From Thuidium tamariscinum (Eukaryota > Streptophyta > Bryopsida > Hypnales > Thuidiaceae): DNA of 64,000 bases. Below, in pieces: positions 23,960-33,830 of the stretch. The notes below the pieces were generated by a model. It was not told the DNA's origin, searched no databases, and saw only the letters and a list, made by a program, of their open reading frames with translations. The stretch lies in the NCBI GenBank assembly GCA_947034885.2, contig OX344756.2:23357489-23421488 (forward strand). The letters are read 5' to 3'. The position numbers were made by a program, and so were the translations under genes. Position 1 is the stretch's first letter, and the number at the start of each line of letters is the position of its first letter.

Positions 23960-24918
23960 GTATTAAACACTTGGTGTTGTTCACATTTGGTCTTGGAGGT
24001 GATGTTTGCAATGACAATCCAATCCAAAAATATGTCTAAATTAATTCCTAAGACTCTTAGTATTAACACTCTTTAATACCAAATGCAAACATGAGGTAAA
24101 ATAGCCCATTGTGGTTAGAATAAGGAATTTTGCCTCATGTTGTTGATGAAATTTTGCAATTTTTTTCATAAGACAAGTGTAAGAAACAAGTGCAATTGAA
24201 ATTACATTTTTTCAAAAAGGTATGAATTTGCTATGAATTTCTTAAGTGTTCAATGCATCATGGCCCAAAAGAGTTTGTAGAATACCTCAGAGCCAACAAA
24301 ATTTGAATCTATAATGCTCATTTCCTCACCTAAAATACTGACAATATTTTCTAGCATAGACAACTTAAAAAATCAATTCTTACAATGAATTTATATTGAA
24401 AAGTAAGAAATTTTTAATGAAGTCACTAATCACCCCATTGATATCATATGAGGGATTGATTGTGGCCCATATCTCATATATGAAAAATAACCATGATGGG
24501 AGCATTCCATGGGTGACCACTATAGGTCATCCAATTACAATGGGCTATTTTACCTTACCATCATTGCAATAAAACTAAAGGGAACTAGAAGATCATTTTG
24601 AGACGGGCAAAATATTTTGTATAACAGAATACCTTAATTGGATAATTGAATAATAATCTTTAATTAAATCCTAATCCTCAAAGGACTAGATGTTTAAATT
24701 TCAAATAATGGTTGACTGCAAACATGTCCGAAGCATATTCAATCTTAATTTTCTTCATCCATCTAATTGTTGTTGATTCTTATGCTAGTTTCCTATCATC
24801 TATAAGGTAATAATTTTCAAGGTTTTACTTTGTAAATATCCTATTATACAAAGGATAAGAGGATTAGCTTCCCTAGAAGACTTGATCCATTGTAAAATGG
24901 TCAACGCTTTTGTTTAAG
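23960..24918. other. Intergenic, AT-rich
   Basis: No recognisable gene or defined repeat. Confidence 0.4.
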
Positions 24919-25258
24919 CATAAGAGGATTTCTGGGCCCCCAGGAGACTGTTTCAAGGGTGTTCCCCGAAATTGTTCCCACTGCTGCAGACCAGCACCCT
25001 GCTGGTTTGAATTTTTGAATTTTGAAAAAAAAAATTAAAATTTTTTTTTTCAAAAAACTTCAGAATGTATTAAAGAGAAAAAAAAATGATTTTAAAAAAT
25101 ATTTAAAAAATATTTAATATTTAATTAAAATTAATTTATAAAAGAATTCTGACGTGGCAGTCGCTCGACCACATCAGCATCGCGTTCCCAGAGTTCCCAA
25201 TGCGTTCCCAGCGTCTGGGAACTCGCAGTCTCTTCCAGTAGCTGAAAATCCTCTTATG
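24919..25258. mobile_element. Family A element, copy 3
   Basis: Starts CATAAGAGGATTTCTGGG and ends GCTGAAAATCCTCTTATG. Best-preserved interior of the family: CTGCAGACCAGCACCCTGCT, then an A/T core, then GACGTGGCAGTCGCTCGACC and TTCCCAATGCGTTCCCAGCG. Confidence 0.85.
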
Positions 25259-25440
25259 CTAAGTCTATCTTTTTGAATTATCTTCAAATAAATAAATAAT
25301 TTTTATTGGTTGAAATTTAGAATTGTATATCACTATAAGGAATTTGACTAATTTATTTTGTAAAATATTGTAATTTTCACCATTTTTATAGTATAAATTA
25401 AATGTAAATAAGTAAAAATAGCAAATGCAATCCCAATGAT

Positions 25441-25664
25441 GCTAGTGTGTGAACATGAACATGCAAGCATGTGAGCTTCTAATATGTAAACAAGTAAATA
25501 TACTACCACCTTTGAAGGTGTTTATAGTAAAAATGTAGGTACATCTATAGTATAAATATACTCTTTTCATAGAAGGTCTCTATAGTATAAGCACCTATAC
25601 AATAGGTGCATCATCTTTGAGGCTCACAAGCTCACACTTCTATGCTCACATGCTAGCAATAGTG
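25441..25664. mobile_element. Family B inverted-repeat element, copy 2
   Basis: Left end GCTAGTGTGTGAACATG, right end TATGCTCACATGCTAGCAAT. The interior has CACCTATACAATAGGTG, a short perfect palindrome. Flanked by direct repeats 25424-25440 and 25665-25681, matching at 15 of 17 positions. Confidence 0.75.
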
Positions 25665-25681
25665 AATGCAATTCAAATGAT

Positions 25682-26329
25682 TTGGAATTTTTTCAAGAGG
25701 TATAAGTAGTAGTGAGGATTATTGTGAATAATCTTTCAATTGGTTATTTTATTTTTTACACTCAAAATGACAACACCAACAAAGACCTTGAAGTCAAATG
25801 TGATTATGAAAACAAATCTATCCTTTGATTTAATAGATGTATAAAGTTTTCAAATTTTTTGCTAGTATAAAAATGTATTTTTTTATGTATGTATTTTTTC
25901 AATAAATTTTCTAGAAAAATAAAAATATTTTGATTTTTAAAATTTAGAGGTGAAAATCAAATTGTATCAATTATTATATATATAATCAATAATTTTTATA
26001 ATAAATGAAGGATATCATTTAAAATATCATTTTATAATTAAAATTAAAAATAAATATTTAAAAAATTTATGAATGAAAAATACACCATATTGTATTATTT
26101 GTATTTTAACACAATAAACTTTCAACTACAAAACTCTTTCAATTTTTAACAGTTTTCAAAATTTTGAATCAAAATAGAAATAAAATTTGTCAAGTTTTAT
26201 TTTTGTTTAAATCAAATTCCAAAAGTAGTTATTTTGAAAATTGCATTTGGGCTTGACCAAGTTGCATTGACTTTTTGAATGCATTGATGTTTAGTGGTTA
26301 AACATTATCAATTGGCATACACTAGTAGA
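25682..26329. other. Intergenic, extremely AT-rich
   Basis: Mostly A/T with ATATAT and TTTAAAA-type text. No feature. Confidence 0.4.
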
Positions 26330-26432
26330 AGAGAGGTATTTGAGCGCTAAGGAATAATGTAAGAGTGTGATGTTGCTTGAGTATAATACGTACACTATTC
26401 CTTGGTGCTCAAATACCTCCTTTCTACTAGAA
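26330..26432. mobile_element. Short CACTA-type hairpin element
   Basis: Left arm CACTAGTAGAAGAGAGGTAT continuing into TTGAGCGCTAAGGAATA. The right arm is its near reverse complement, running TATTCCTTGGTGCTCAAATA then CCTCCTTTCTACTAG. A short unpaired centre lies between. The right terminus has lost the final TG and a target duplication is not clear. Confidence 0.6.
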
Positions 26433-26694
26433 ATATGTCATATCACTAGTTTTTAAACAATAATCGATTTTCCTAAGTACAATCACAAGTGATGTTTTTT
26501 TCTTAACTCCTTTTAAATCACACAATTTTTCTAAAAATAAATTGAAATAAGAAAGTGAAGATGACCTCTTCACAATGTGAATATTTGTTTTGTTTATTTT
26601 CATTTTTCATTAGTTGCATTTGCATTAACCCTTATAATAATATATATAATAGAAGTACCCATTACTAACACACACACACCATCAACACTAAATA

Positions 26695-26960
26695 GGGTAC
26701 CATATTTCCAACCAAGATTGGAATGAATTTCTATTTTTTCTTTGGAGTGTGTGTCTTTGTACTTTTTCCAGGTCTAGACCAATAAGTTAATGACACATAA
26801 GTGAGTACAAAAGTAGAAAGTAATTAGTAGGAAAGTAGTTCTTGAAATATCAAAATTGGATGATTCTACATATTGGTCATGGGTCTAGCCCAACTTTTGA
26901 CTTTCAAAATTCATTGTAAATTCAATTCAACAAATAAAACTACCCAATCTCCATTATTTT
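26695..26960. repeat. Dispersed repeat D, copy 2
   Basis: Collinear with 22620-22960: GACCAATAAGTTAATGACAC, AAGTGAGTACAAAAGTAG, GAAATATCAAAATTGGATGA, CAAAATTCATTGTAAATTC. Confidence 0.55.
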
Positions 26961-27430
26961 TGTCAATGCACCTCTAAAAATATTTGCTTTGCCTTGCACT
27001 ACCCTAGATCATGTCCAAGTATGTTTATTTTATTGGTAATGGATACCTCTACCCTATCACATGCCGTTCACCTTATAGCATGTCAATATAATTAATTACA
27101 AGTAGGATTCCTCAAACTCGCATTCATTACAAAGTCGATCCCATTGTGCTCTAGGAGACTAGGAGTATACATTCTGCACCAATCACTTGGGAATTGGGAT
27201 TCTCCAAATCCAATTCGATTTCTATAACAACTGCCAACCTAGAAATTGTCTGTGAAATTGCATGCCGCTAAGTAATTAGTACGGTACTTTTGAGTTTTTG
27301 CAATTTTTGCAGTTTTTTGCAGAATTTCATATGGGAACATTCCTACAGAAAAAAATTGTTTATCATGGATCATAAAATTCGAAAATTTTGAATTTATATT
27401 TTGAATGAGAGATAATTGGTGCTAAGAAGG

Positions 27431-27701
27431 CATTAGAGGGGATTTGAGGCCTCCAAAGGGCCGTTTTGGGGTTGTTCTCCAAAACTATTCTCGTAACTGC
27501 TGGTTGCTGTCAGGCCAACATTTATCAAAAAAAAATTTGGGTCTTGAAATATGAAAAAAGACTCAAAAAATTTCCAAAAAAATAAAAATTTATGACAAGG
27601 CACTCTCTAGACCATGTAGGATTTTTGTTCACCCGGTAGAAATTGTGTTCCCGCAGTCCAGGAACTTGCAGTCTTCCAATGGCCTCAAAAATCCTCTAAT
27701 G
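27431..27701. mobile_element. Family A element, copy 4 (CATTAGAGG subtype)
   Basis: Starts CATTAGAGGGGATTTGAGG and ends CCTCAAAAATCCTCTAATG. Internal GGGTTGTTCTCCAAAACTAT and TGCAGTCTTCCAATGGCC parallel copies 1 and 3. Confidence 0.7.
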
Positions 27702-28389
27702 GAGAGGTTACAAAATGTAGAATTCATAGGCCAAAATCGGGGAGAGTTTTTCCCATTGATAAATTCATCCTTTTGGAGAGGCTACTAGCACTACTTTAGA
27801 CCATGGGAAACATAAGTTCATATGTGAGCACATATGGGGTTTATTAAAGTGTGTGGAGTACTCAAAAAGTTATGAATTATGTTGATAAGAAAAAATCCTT
27901 TATAAGACCAAGAATTTAATGGTAGACTAGTACTAGTGAATTTGAGGGAGATATGGATTAGAATGAAGCTTTAAAGGAGAGTTTGAATGGCATGAAGAAT
28001 AAAAAGGAGATTTCATGTAAAGGTAAGGTATGAATAGAAGCAATGCACATGCATGTTGTTGTTTCCATCAAGGTCAAGGTGACAAATATTTTGTAGAAGA
28101 TGGAGTTGTTGGAGCACCAAAATCTACTCATCCTTTTGACAACTTTAAAGGTGGTTATCCCATGATTAACTACGACTATGTCTATTTCCAATGAGTCCCT
28201 ATGCTGACATTTATCAATGTCTCTGGGACAAATAACATAATTTGGACATTAGAATTTAATGATCAAAGCTTTTAAAGTCAATTGTTGAAAAAATGTGAGA
28301 TATTTATGCAAGCCAAACTATAACCTTTTAGTGTGCACATGGGTGTGTAAAAGAATTTTATAAGATCAATATGGAATTAATGGTGAATG
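27702..28389. other. Intergenic
   Basis: No gene recognised. The minus-strand frame 27958-28191 (77 aa) could be a distal piece of the decayed transposon next door, but shows no motif. Confidence 0.35.
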
Positions 28390-29110
28390 TTTGCATTGTA
28401 TTACTCTATTGTATTCGGCAAAAGCTTTTGTACATTGATGCCATGTCATTTGACATATCTCCATGTAAGTCTTCTTAAACTTTAATGTTTTTTTCCTTCA
28501 AATATCATATAGCAAAGGATGCAACAAGTGAGTAAGGTATTTTGAAATGAACCCCATCCTTTGGATTTTTTTAATGATGATTGTAGAGCCAATATACATC
28601 TTGCCAATGTCTTTGTGCATTGTTTCTTCATAGAAAACAAAGTACATTGTTCTTCATTATGTTGTTTATGAAAGCTTTGCCCATATTCATTTATTAGCTA
28701 CAATCATTGAATACAAAATGCATACCATGTACTTCACAAGTCATTATACTATAGACAAAAGGAGAGTCCTTCAATATATTGAATTCATAGTTAGATCTCG
28801 ATAAGCCAAAAAACACTTGTGTGATGAGGTGCTTGCTACTTGCAATAGCTTCTAAAATGATTTGTTTACACCCATCTCTATATTCTCCCTCCCTATAAAG
28901 CCACTAGACAAGTCTTCTACTCATAATGCTTACAATTGACTAGATGCAAGTATATTAGGGAAGCTATATTGTGGTTGAAGGACAATTGTTTCTAAAAGTT
29001 TGAGTGAGTTGGTTGCCTCTAGTAGTTCTTCTTGAATTTTGACCAAGTTGCAAGACAAAAATCCCTCAAGGACTTAGTGGTAGTGCTTTCATTTGTCTAA
29101 TGATATGCAT
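28390..29110 (-). pseudogene. Decayed PIF/Harbinger-type plant transposase
   Basis: Read on the minus strand from about 29090 downward, in shifting frames broken by stops, four blocks occur in the order expected of plant Harbinger-like DDE transposases: ESTTTKSLRDF (family: ESTALECLEKF), NCKHYE-stop-KTCLVAL (family: DCMHWEWKNCPVAW), ITQVFFGLSRSNYEFNIL then KDSP (family: WHAFFGMPGSCNDINVL then SP), and EQCTLFSMKKQCTKTLARC then ILALQ (family: EKHKLFAQRQESARKDVER then FGVLQ). Several internal stops and at least two frameshifts mean it cannot encode an active enzyme. The surrounding repeats are not obviously its own ends. Confidence 0.65.
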
Positions 29111-29265
29111 TTATTGCATGCACACAAACACCAAAACAAGACATATACAATGCACAAGTGATCTTCTAGTGATGAGACAATCCTACAAACCCTCAAGCAT
29201 TCCTTTTTGTACATTATGAAAACATTATCTATCTACAATAGTCAATTGCATCTTACCAACCTAAA

Positions 29266-30074
29266 TTAACCCCTAAAGCCCTGACTATGTTTTCACCAAA
29301 AAATGCTCCAAAACTGCCATTTCTAATACAAGTGCAATTTTTTTTTAAACACATTTTTGACTCATGTAACCCTAGGATCTTGTAGTAAGGTGGTTTGTAA
29401 ACATGTGGAAAAAATTTCAGAAATTTCCACCGTGTAGATTGCAAGATATAAGCATTTGAGTTGACAAACCATTTGGAATTGTACAACATATACGAAAAAA
29501 TAAGTAAGTAGAAAGAAGTAAAAAATGAGCCAAAATACTAAATTGAGAACATTTTATTCATGGAATTAAAAATTTTCAATCCCAATGGTTAAGATGTTGT
29601 AATAAACAATCTACACCTTATATTTTTATTTTTTTCCAAAAATATGAAAAATTGAATTAAATGAAGAATTTCAAACTTTTCTGGACTATAGAGATTCTAT
29701 AACTGGCCACAAACCACCCCAAACTCAAAATCTTCATAACTTTTGACTAATTGATCAAAATGGATTGATTCAAAGCTTCCCATGTCTGTATAAACCTAAA
29801 GAACCAATTTGAAATTTCACTTTTAAAAAAAAAGTTTTTTTGAAGAAGTTTTTTCAGCTGCCCGGGTTGCCCGCCAAGTAAAGGAAACAACATATCCTGC
29901 TATAACTTTTCAACCGGGAAGTCAAAAGTTATGAAAATTGTCAGGCCTTAAAGCTACTCCTCGGGCACACATTGTATCAAAATTTCAAAGAAAAAAAATA
30001 GAAACTCCATCCGTAGTGAGCTGCCCAAAAAATTTATAATCTCAAAAAACGGGGTTCAGGGCTTTAGGGGTTAA
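29266..30074. mobile_element. Family T1 TTAA-flanked element (809 bp)
   Basis: Begins TTAACCCCTAAAGCCCTGA and ends CAGGGCTTTAGGGGTTAA: an inverted pair with compensating changes inside the end (AGCCCTG/CAGGGCT versus AGGACCA/TGGTCCT elsewhere). Interior collinear with 6388-7314. Confidence 0.85.
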
Positions 30075-30184
30075 ATAATGCCTAAACCAAACTTAGGTAT
30101 GTCAAAATAATATTGCATCATGCAATCATACATTTTAACTCTTATTGTATCAATATTGACAATTCTACTTGAATACAATCCACA

Positions 30185-30458
30185 CATTAGATGAGATTTG
30201 AGGCCTCAGGAAGGCTGTTTTGGGTTAGTTCTTGAAATTGTTGGCCGTTGTTAGGCCAACAATTTCTTTTTAAATGAAATAAAGTTTGTATTTGTTAAAT
30301 GAAAAAAAAAACAATTTTAAAAACAATTAATTAATTAATGACATGGCACGGGCTTGGCCACGTCAACTTCCGGTGTTTTTGCATTCCTCGTAGCAATTAC
30401 TGTGTTTTCATAGTTTGATAACTTGTGGTCTTCCGGAGGCCTCAAACCTCATCTAATG
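30185..30458. mobile_element. Family A element, copy 5 (CATTAG subtype)
   Basis: Starts CATTAGATGAGATTTGAGG and ends CCTCAAACCTCATCTAATG, a perfect 19-base inverted pair. The interior has GACATGGCACGGGCTTGGCC and TGTGGTCTTCCGGAGGCC. Confidence 0.8.
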
Positions 30459-31992
30459 CCAAAGTTGTGCTACCAAAATAGTATAAAAATCAAAGCCTAA
30501 CCCTTCTATCAACTTCCAATTCACTAAATCTTCTTCACCATCTTCAACAAAGGTTTATCTAAAAGTACAAAGATATGCCTTTAAAACCCATCATTCCAAA
30601 AAAAATGTATAAGAAAATCCATAGGAAAAGACAATATTTTTGCAAGGCGATAATCACTTCTATATGCTTAAAAGAACTCACAATCTTGATGTCTATTTTG
30701 TTGTAAAACATAAAGATTACTCTTCTTCCCCCAAACGACAAGTCCAAACCCACTATTCTAGTATTGCAGAAGCTAATGCCATCAATTGTATCAAATTCCT
30801 CTCTTTTTGTAGGTAGAATAATTAGTTCAATTTTTAAAATACAAAATAGTATGTAACTTTGACATATGTTAATGAATAGTTTTTTGGTAGAATCAAGCAA
30901 AAATCTAATTTGTACAATGAACTAGCAAGGTTGCCCTAGAAGATTATTAACCGATATTAGGGGGTGTCTTTTAACCATTCAAAAAGTAGGATCTCTTCGT
31001 ATTGCAACTACCCAACCAACCAATGGTTCTTTGTACATTAATCTAAACCCACTCCTAATGATTGAAAGAAGGAGTATCCCAATCTCTGAAGAAGAATGCT
31101 TTGAAGTTGGAGCTAATTGGCTCCCTTGATCATCTCTTCCAAGTCATTTCTATGGTGCAAGAAAAAAAAGTCCCTTATATTTGTACTTTTGTGCTTGAAA
31201 AAATGATCTTCCCTCCTTCAAGGTAGAGGGACTCACAATGGATAAAATAAGCACATTTGGACATGATTTAGGGTAGTGCAAGGCATAGCAAATATTTTCA
31301 GAGGTGCATTGATAGAAATGATGGGAATTTCTAAAAAATTTGTAATTTTATCTCTTGAATTGAAATTACTATAAATTTTGAAAGACAAAAAATGGACTTG
31401 ACCATTGACCAACACCTAGAATCATTCAATTCCTATCATTCAAGAGCTACTTTTCCACTCATTGATTCCTACTTTCTTGCTCACTTATTGTATGTGTCAC
31501 GAATTTATTGGTTCAAACCTTGAAAAGTACAAAAACATCCACTCTATGAAGAAAACATAAATCCATTCCAACCTTGGTTGAAGTTACGGTACCCTATTAA
31601 ATGCTGATGAGGCACCGGTTAGAAATGTATCCCTCTACCATAGCTAAGGTAGGAGGCTCAAATTCCGATAGGGCATTTTGAACCAAACATGACTCAAAGG
31701 TACATTTTTCTTTCTACAATATACCGAAATGTACAAACCTTGTACATTCTAGGAGGCAGTCGCTTTTAGAGCCCTATGACTTTCAACTTCAAAATCTCAT
31801 AACTAATTCCACAAAGCTCCAAAAAATATGAAATAACTTGGGTTGGATGTCATTCCTCTTGTCTTTCAAAGAAAATTTATTGAAAAATATTTCAAGATAT
31901 TTTACCTCCCCAAAATTCAGCTCTAACGCTTAAATGGTCGCTTTATGGACCACCTACCTTAATTTGGGGCCTCTGATTGCAAATATGAATTT
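30459..31992. other. Intergenic; inverted copy of dispersed repeat D at about 31420-31610
   Basis: The minus-strand frame 30559-30900 (113 aa) is the longest here, hydrophobic and A/T-driven, with no family match I can name. Text near 31480-31600 (GTATGTGTCACGAATTTATT, GGTTGAAGTTACGGTACCC) is a diverged reverse complement of repeat D. Confidence 0.35.
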
Positions 31993-32014
31993 GCGCGCGC
32001 GCACACACACACAC

Positions 32015-32046
<32 letters not shown>
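31993..32046. repeat. Compound dinucleotide microsatellite
   Basis: (GC)n, then (CA)n, then (TA)n in direct succession: GCGCGCGCGC, CACACACACACACA, then about 30 bases of AT alternation. Confidence 0.95.
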
Positions 32047-32050
<4 letters not shown>

Positions 32051-33830
32051 CAAATGGACAAAATTCCATTGAATTTGCATATTTTATCATGGCGTGCAAA
32101 ATAAATAAAAATTTCAGCACTTTTCGGAAGCGGGGGTCAGTTCACCCGGGCATCCGAACCTCTTGGCGCGCTGGTTTGGCTTGCCACGGTGGATCGGGAC
32201 TGCAGTTTCCCGAGCCTGCCCAGTTGCACTTTGGCAGGGCTCTCCTTGACCGAGCAGCGTTGGAGATGCTTTTCCTCATCAAGGGGATAGTCTAGTACAG
32301 TCCAGCCCAGTACTGTGGTGGAGACAGAAAAGTAAATCTGCACGTCGACCTCCACTTTCTCCGCAAGTTGCTCCTGCGCGCAATTCAAGCTGGGGTTCCA
32401 TCACTCTTTTCCTCACCTCGTCAAGGTTCGGTTTGTCCGATGGCTTGTCCGATGGCTTTGTTGTTTGCTTAGATTATTCCGGTTCTCACAATGTTGGTTG
32501 GAAAGAAAAGGGACGAAAGTCGGTTCCCAAAAGAAAGGGGAGTACAATGCAAGCCAGCACCGAAGGCATCACGCTCCTCTCGATTGCGGATTTGGGTGCC
32601 GTGAGCGCCGTTTCCTCCGATTCTGTTTGCAAAGGTTCTGTGACTAAGCTGTTGTTGGGCTGTAAGTACGCATTCAAAGATTGAAAAACATGAAATTCGA
32701 TCAATTTGTTTGTCGAATTATGAAATTGGGTGACGGGGATATTCCGATTTTACGAAACCATGAGCTGTTGCTTCTTGCACTGATGCGTCCCGGCGACGGT
32801 CGAGTCACATGGCTGGAATCGACTACTAAGCCGTTAACCAGTTGCGGTCTTGTGATGGAATTGCGATGTGATCTTGCCGTGCTAGCTGACATTTTAGCGT
32901 CAAGAAGCAGGTCATGTGAACTCTGTCCAGGGACGTACATGTGGTGGGAGTAGGCTTGGTACTCTTTCGAAAGCCACTGTTGGATTGAGACAGGGATTTG
33001 GGAGCCAAAAAATAGAGTGTGATGACGGGATTCGGAATCACGACCGTTCTTTCGTTGTTTTCGAGATTTGCGTTGAACGCGGTCTTCTGATGAGCCACTT
33101 TTCGATCCTCAAAAGCACGACGCACTCAAGCGCATATCTGTGCATCACAGGTAAGACGGTTAGATGAGCAGTCTTTGGCATCCTTTCCTGATTCCTTGCC
33201 AAGTTGGGTTTTCAATCGATCAAGCCTGACAGTCTTAGCTTGATCTCTCGCTTTAAAAAGAAAGTGCATTGTGTGCCGCGAATGCAGGCGGTGAAGAAAA
33301 CGAGCACTTCAATGCTAGCTTATCCTCTTTCTCTTGCCAAGAACAGCGTCTTCTGAGAATAGCCATCATTCACTTAATCATACGAAGTCGACTCAGCCGC
33401 CGGTTGTTGACATTGTCAGACACACCGTATTGCACAAGTTTCAAAACAGTTGGTACCGTAATAAGTATGACGATTCTCTCCAGCCATATCCACCTAGGGC
33501 TAAAACTATATTCTATAAGCAAAAGAAAATTATGATATGTGCAAAAGGTCACCAGTGATTCAGTATCAATCAAACTTTCTCCGCTTCACCCAGTTGGGTC
33601 TGCAGCTGGTGCGACTGGAGATGGAATAATACTGAAGAATAGCACCGCGATTCAATCACAGAAGGGAGTTGGACCCCAAAGCATGATCTTCCAAACAACA
33701 AGACTGCGGATGTTGAATCGGCGAGGTCGATCTGTGAAAACCATAGCGATCCTTTCAGAAAAGCTCGAGTAAGGAATGTGTGAGGTATTTGCAATGAACT
33801 GGAAAGGTTCCAGAGACAGGATCCAATGCC
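32047..33830 (+). other. Upstream region of the HIP gene with coding-like segments
   Basis: GC is raised and low-complexity sequence absent from about 32.1 kb. An open frame ending in a good donor (MQASTEGITLLSIADLG..., ATG at 32547, donor GTAAGT near 32661) and a frame with VVDIVRHTVLHKFQNSWY (33.33-33.56 kb) look coding-like. I could not connect them by phase to the downstream exons. They may be 5' exons, a 5' UTR with upstream frames, or a separate gene. Confidence 0.35.

Noticed and set aside
30559..30900. 113-aa minus-strand hydrophobic frame
   Set aside because: The composition follows A/T bias; no motif, no splice context, and adjacent frames are closed.
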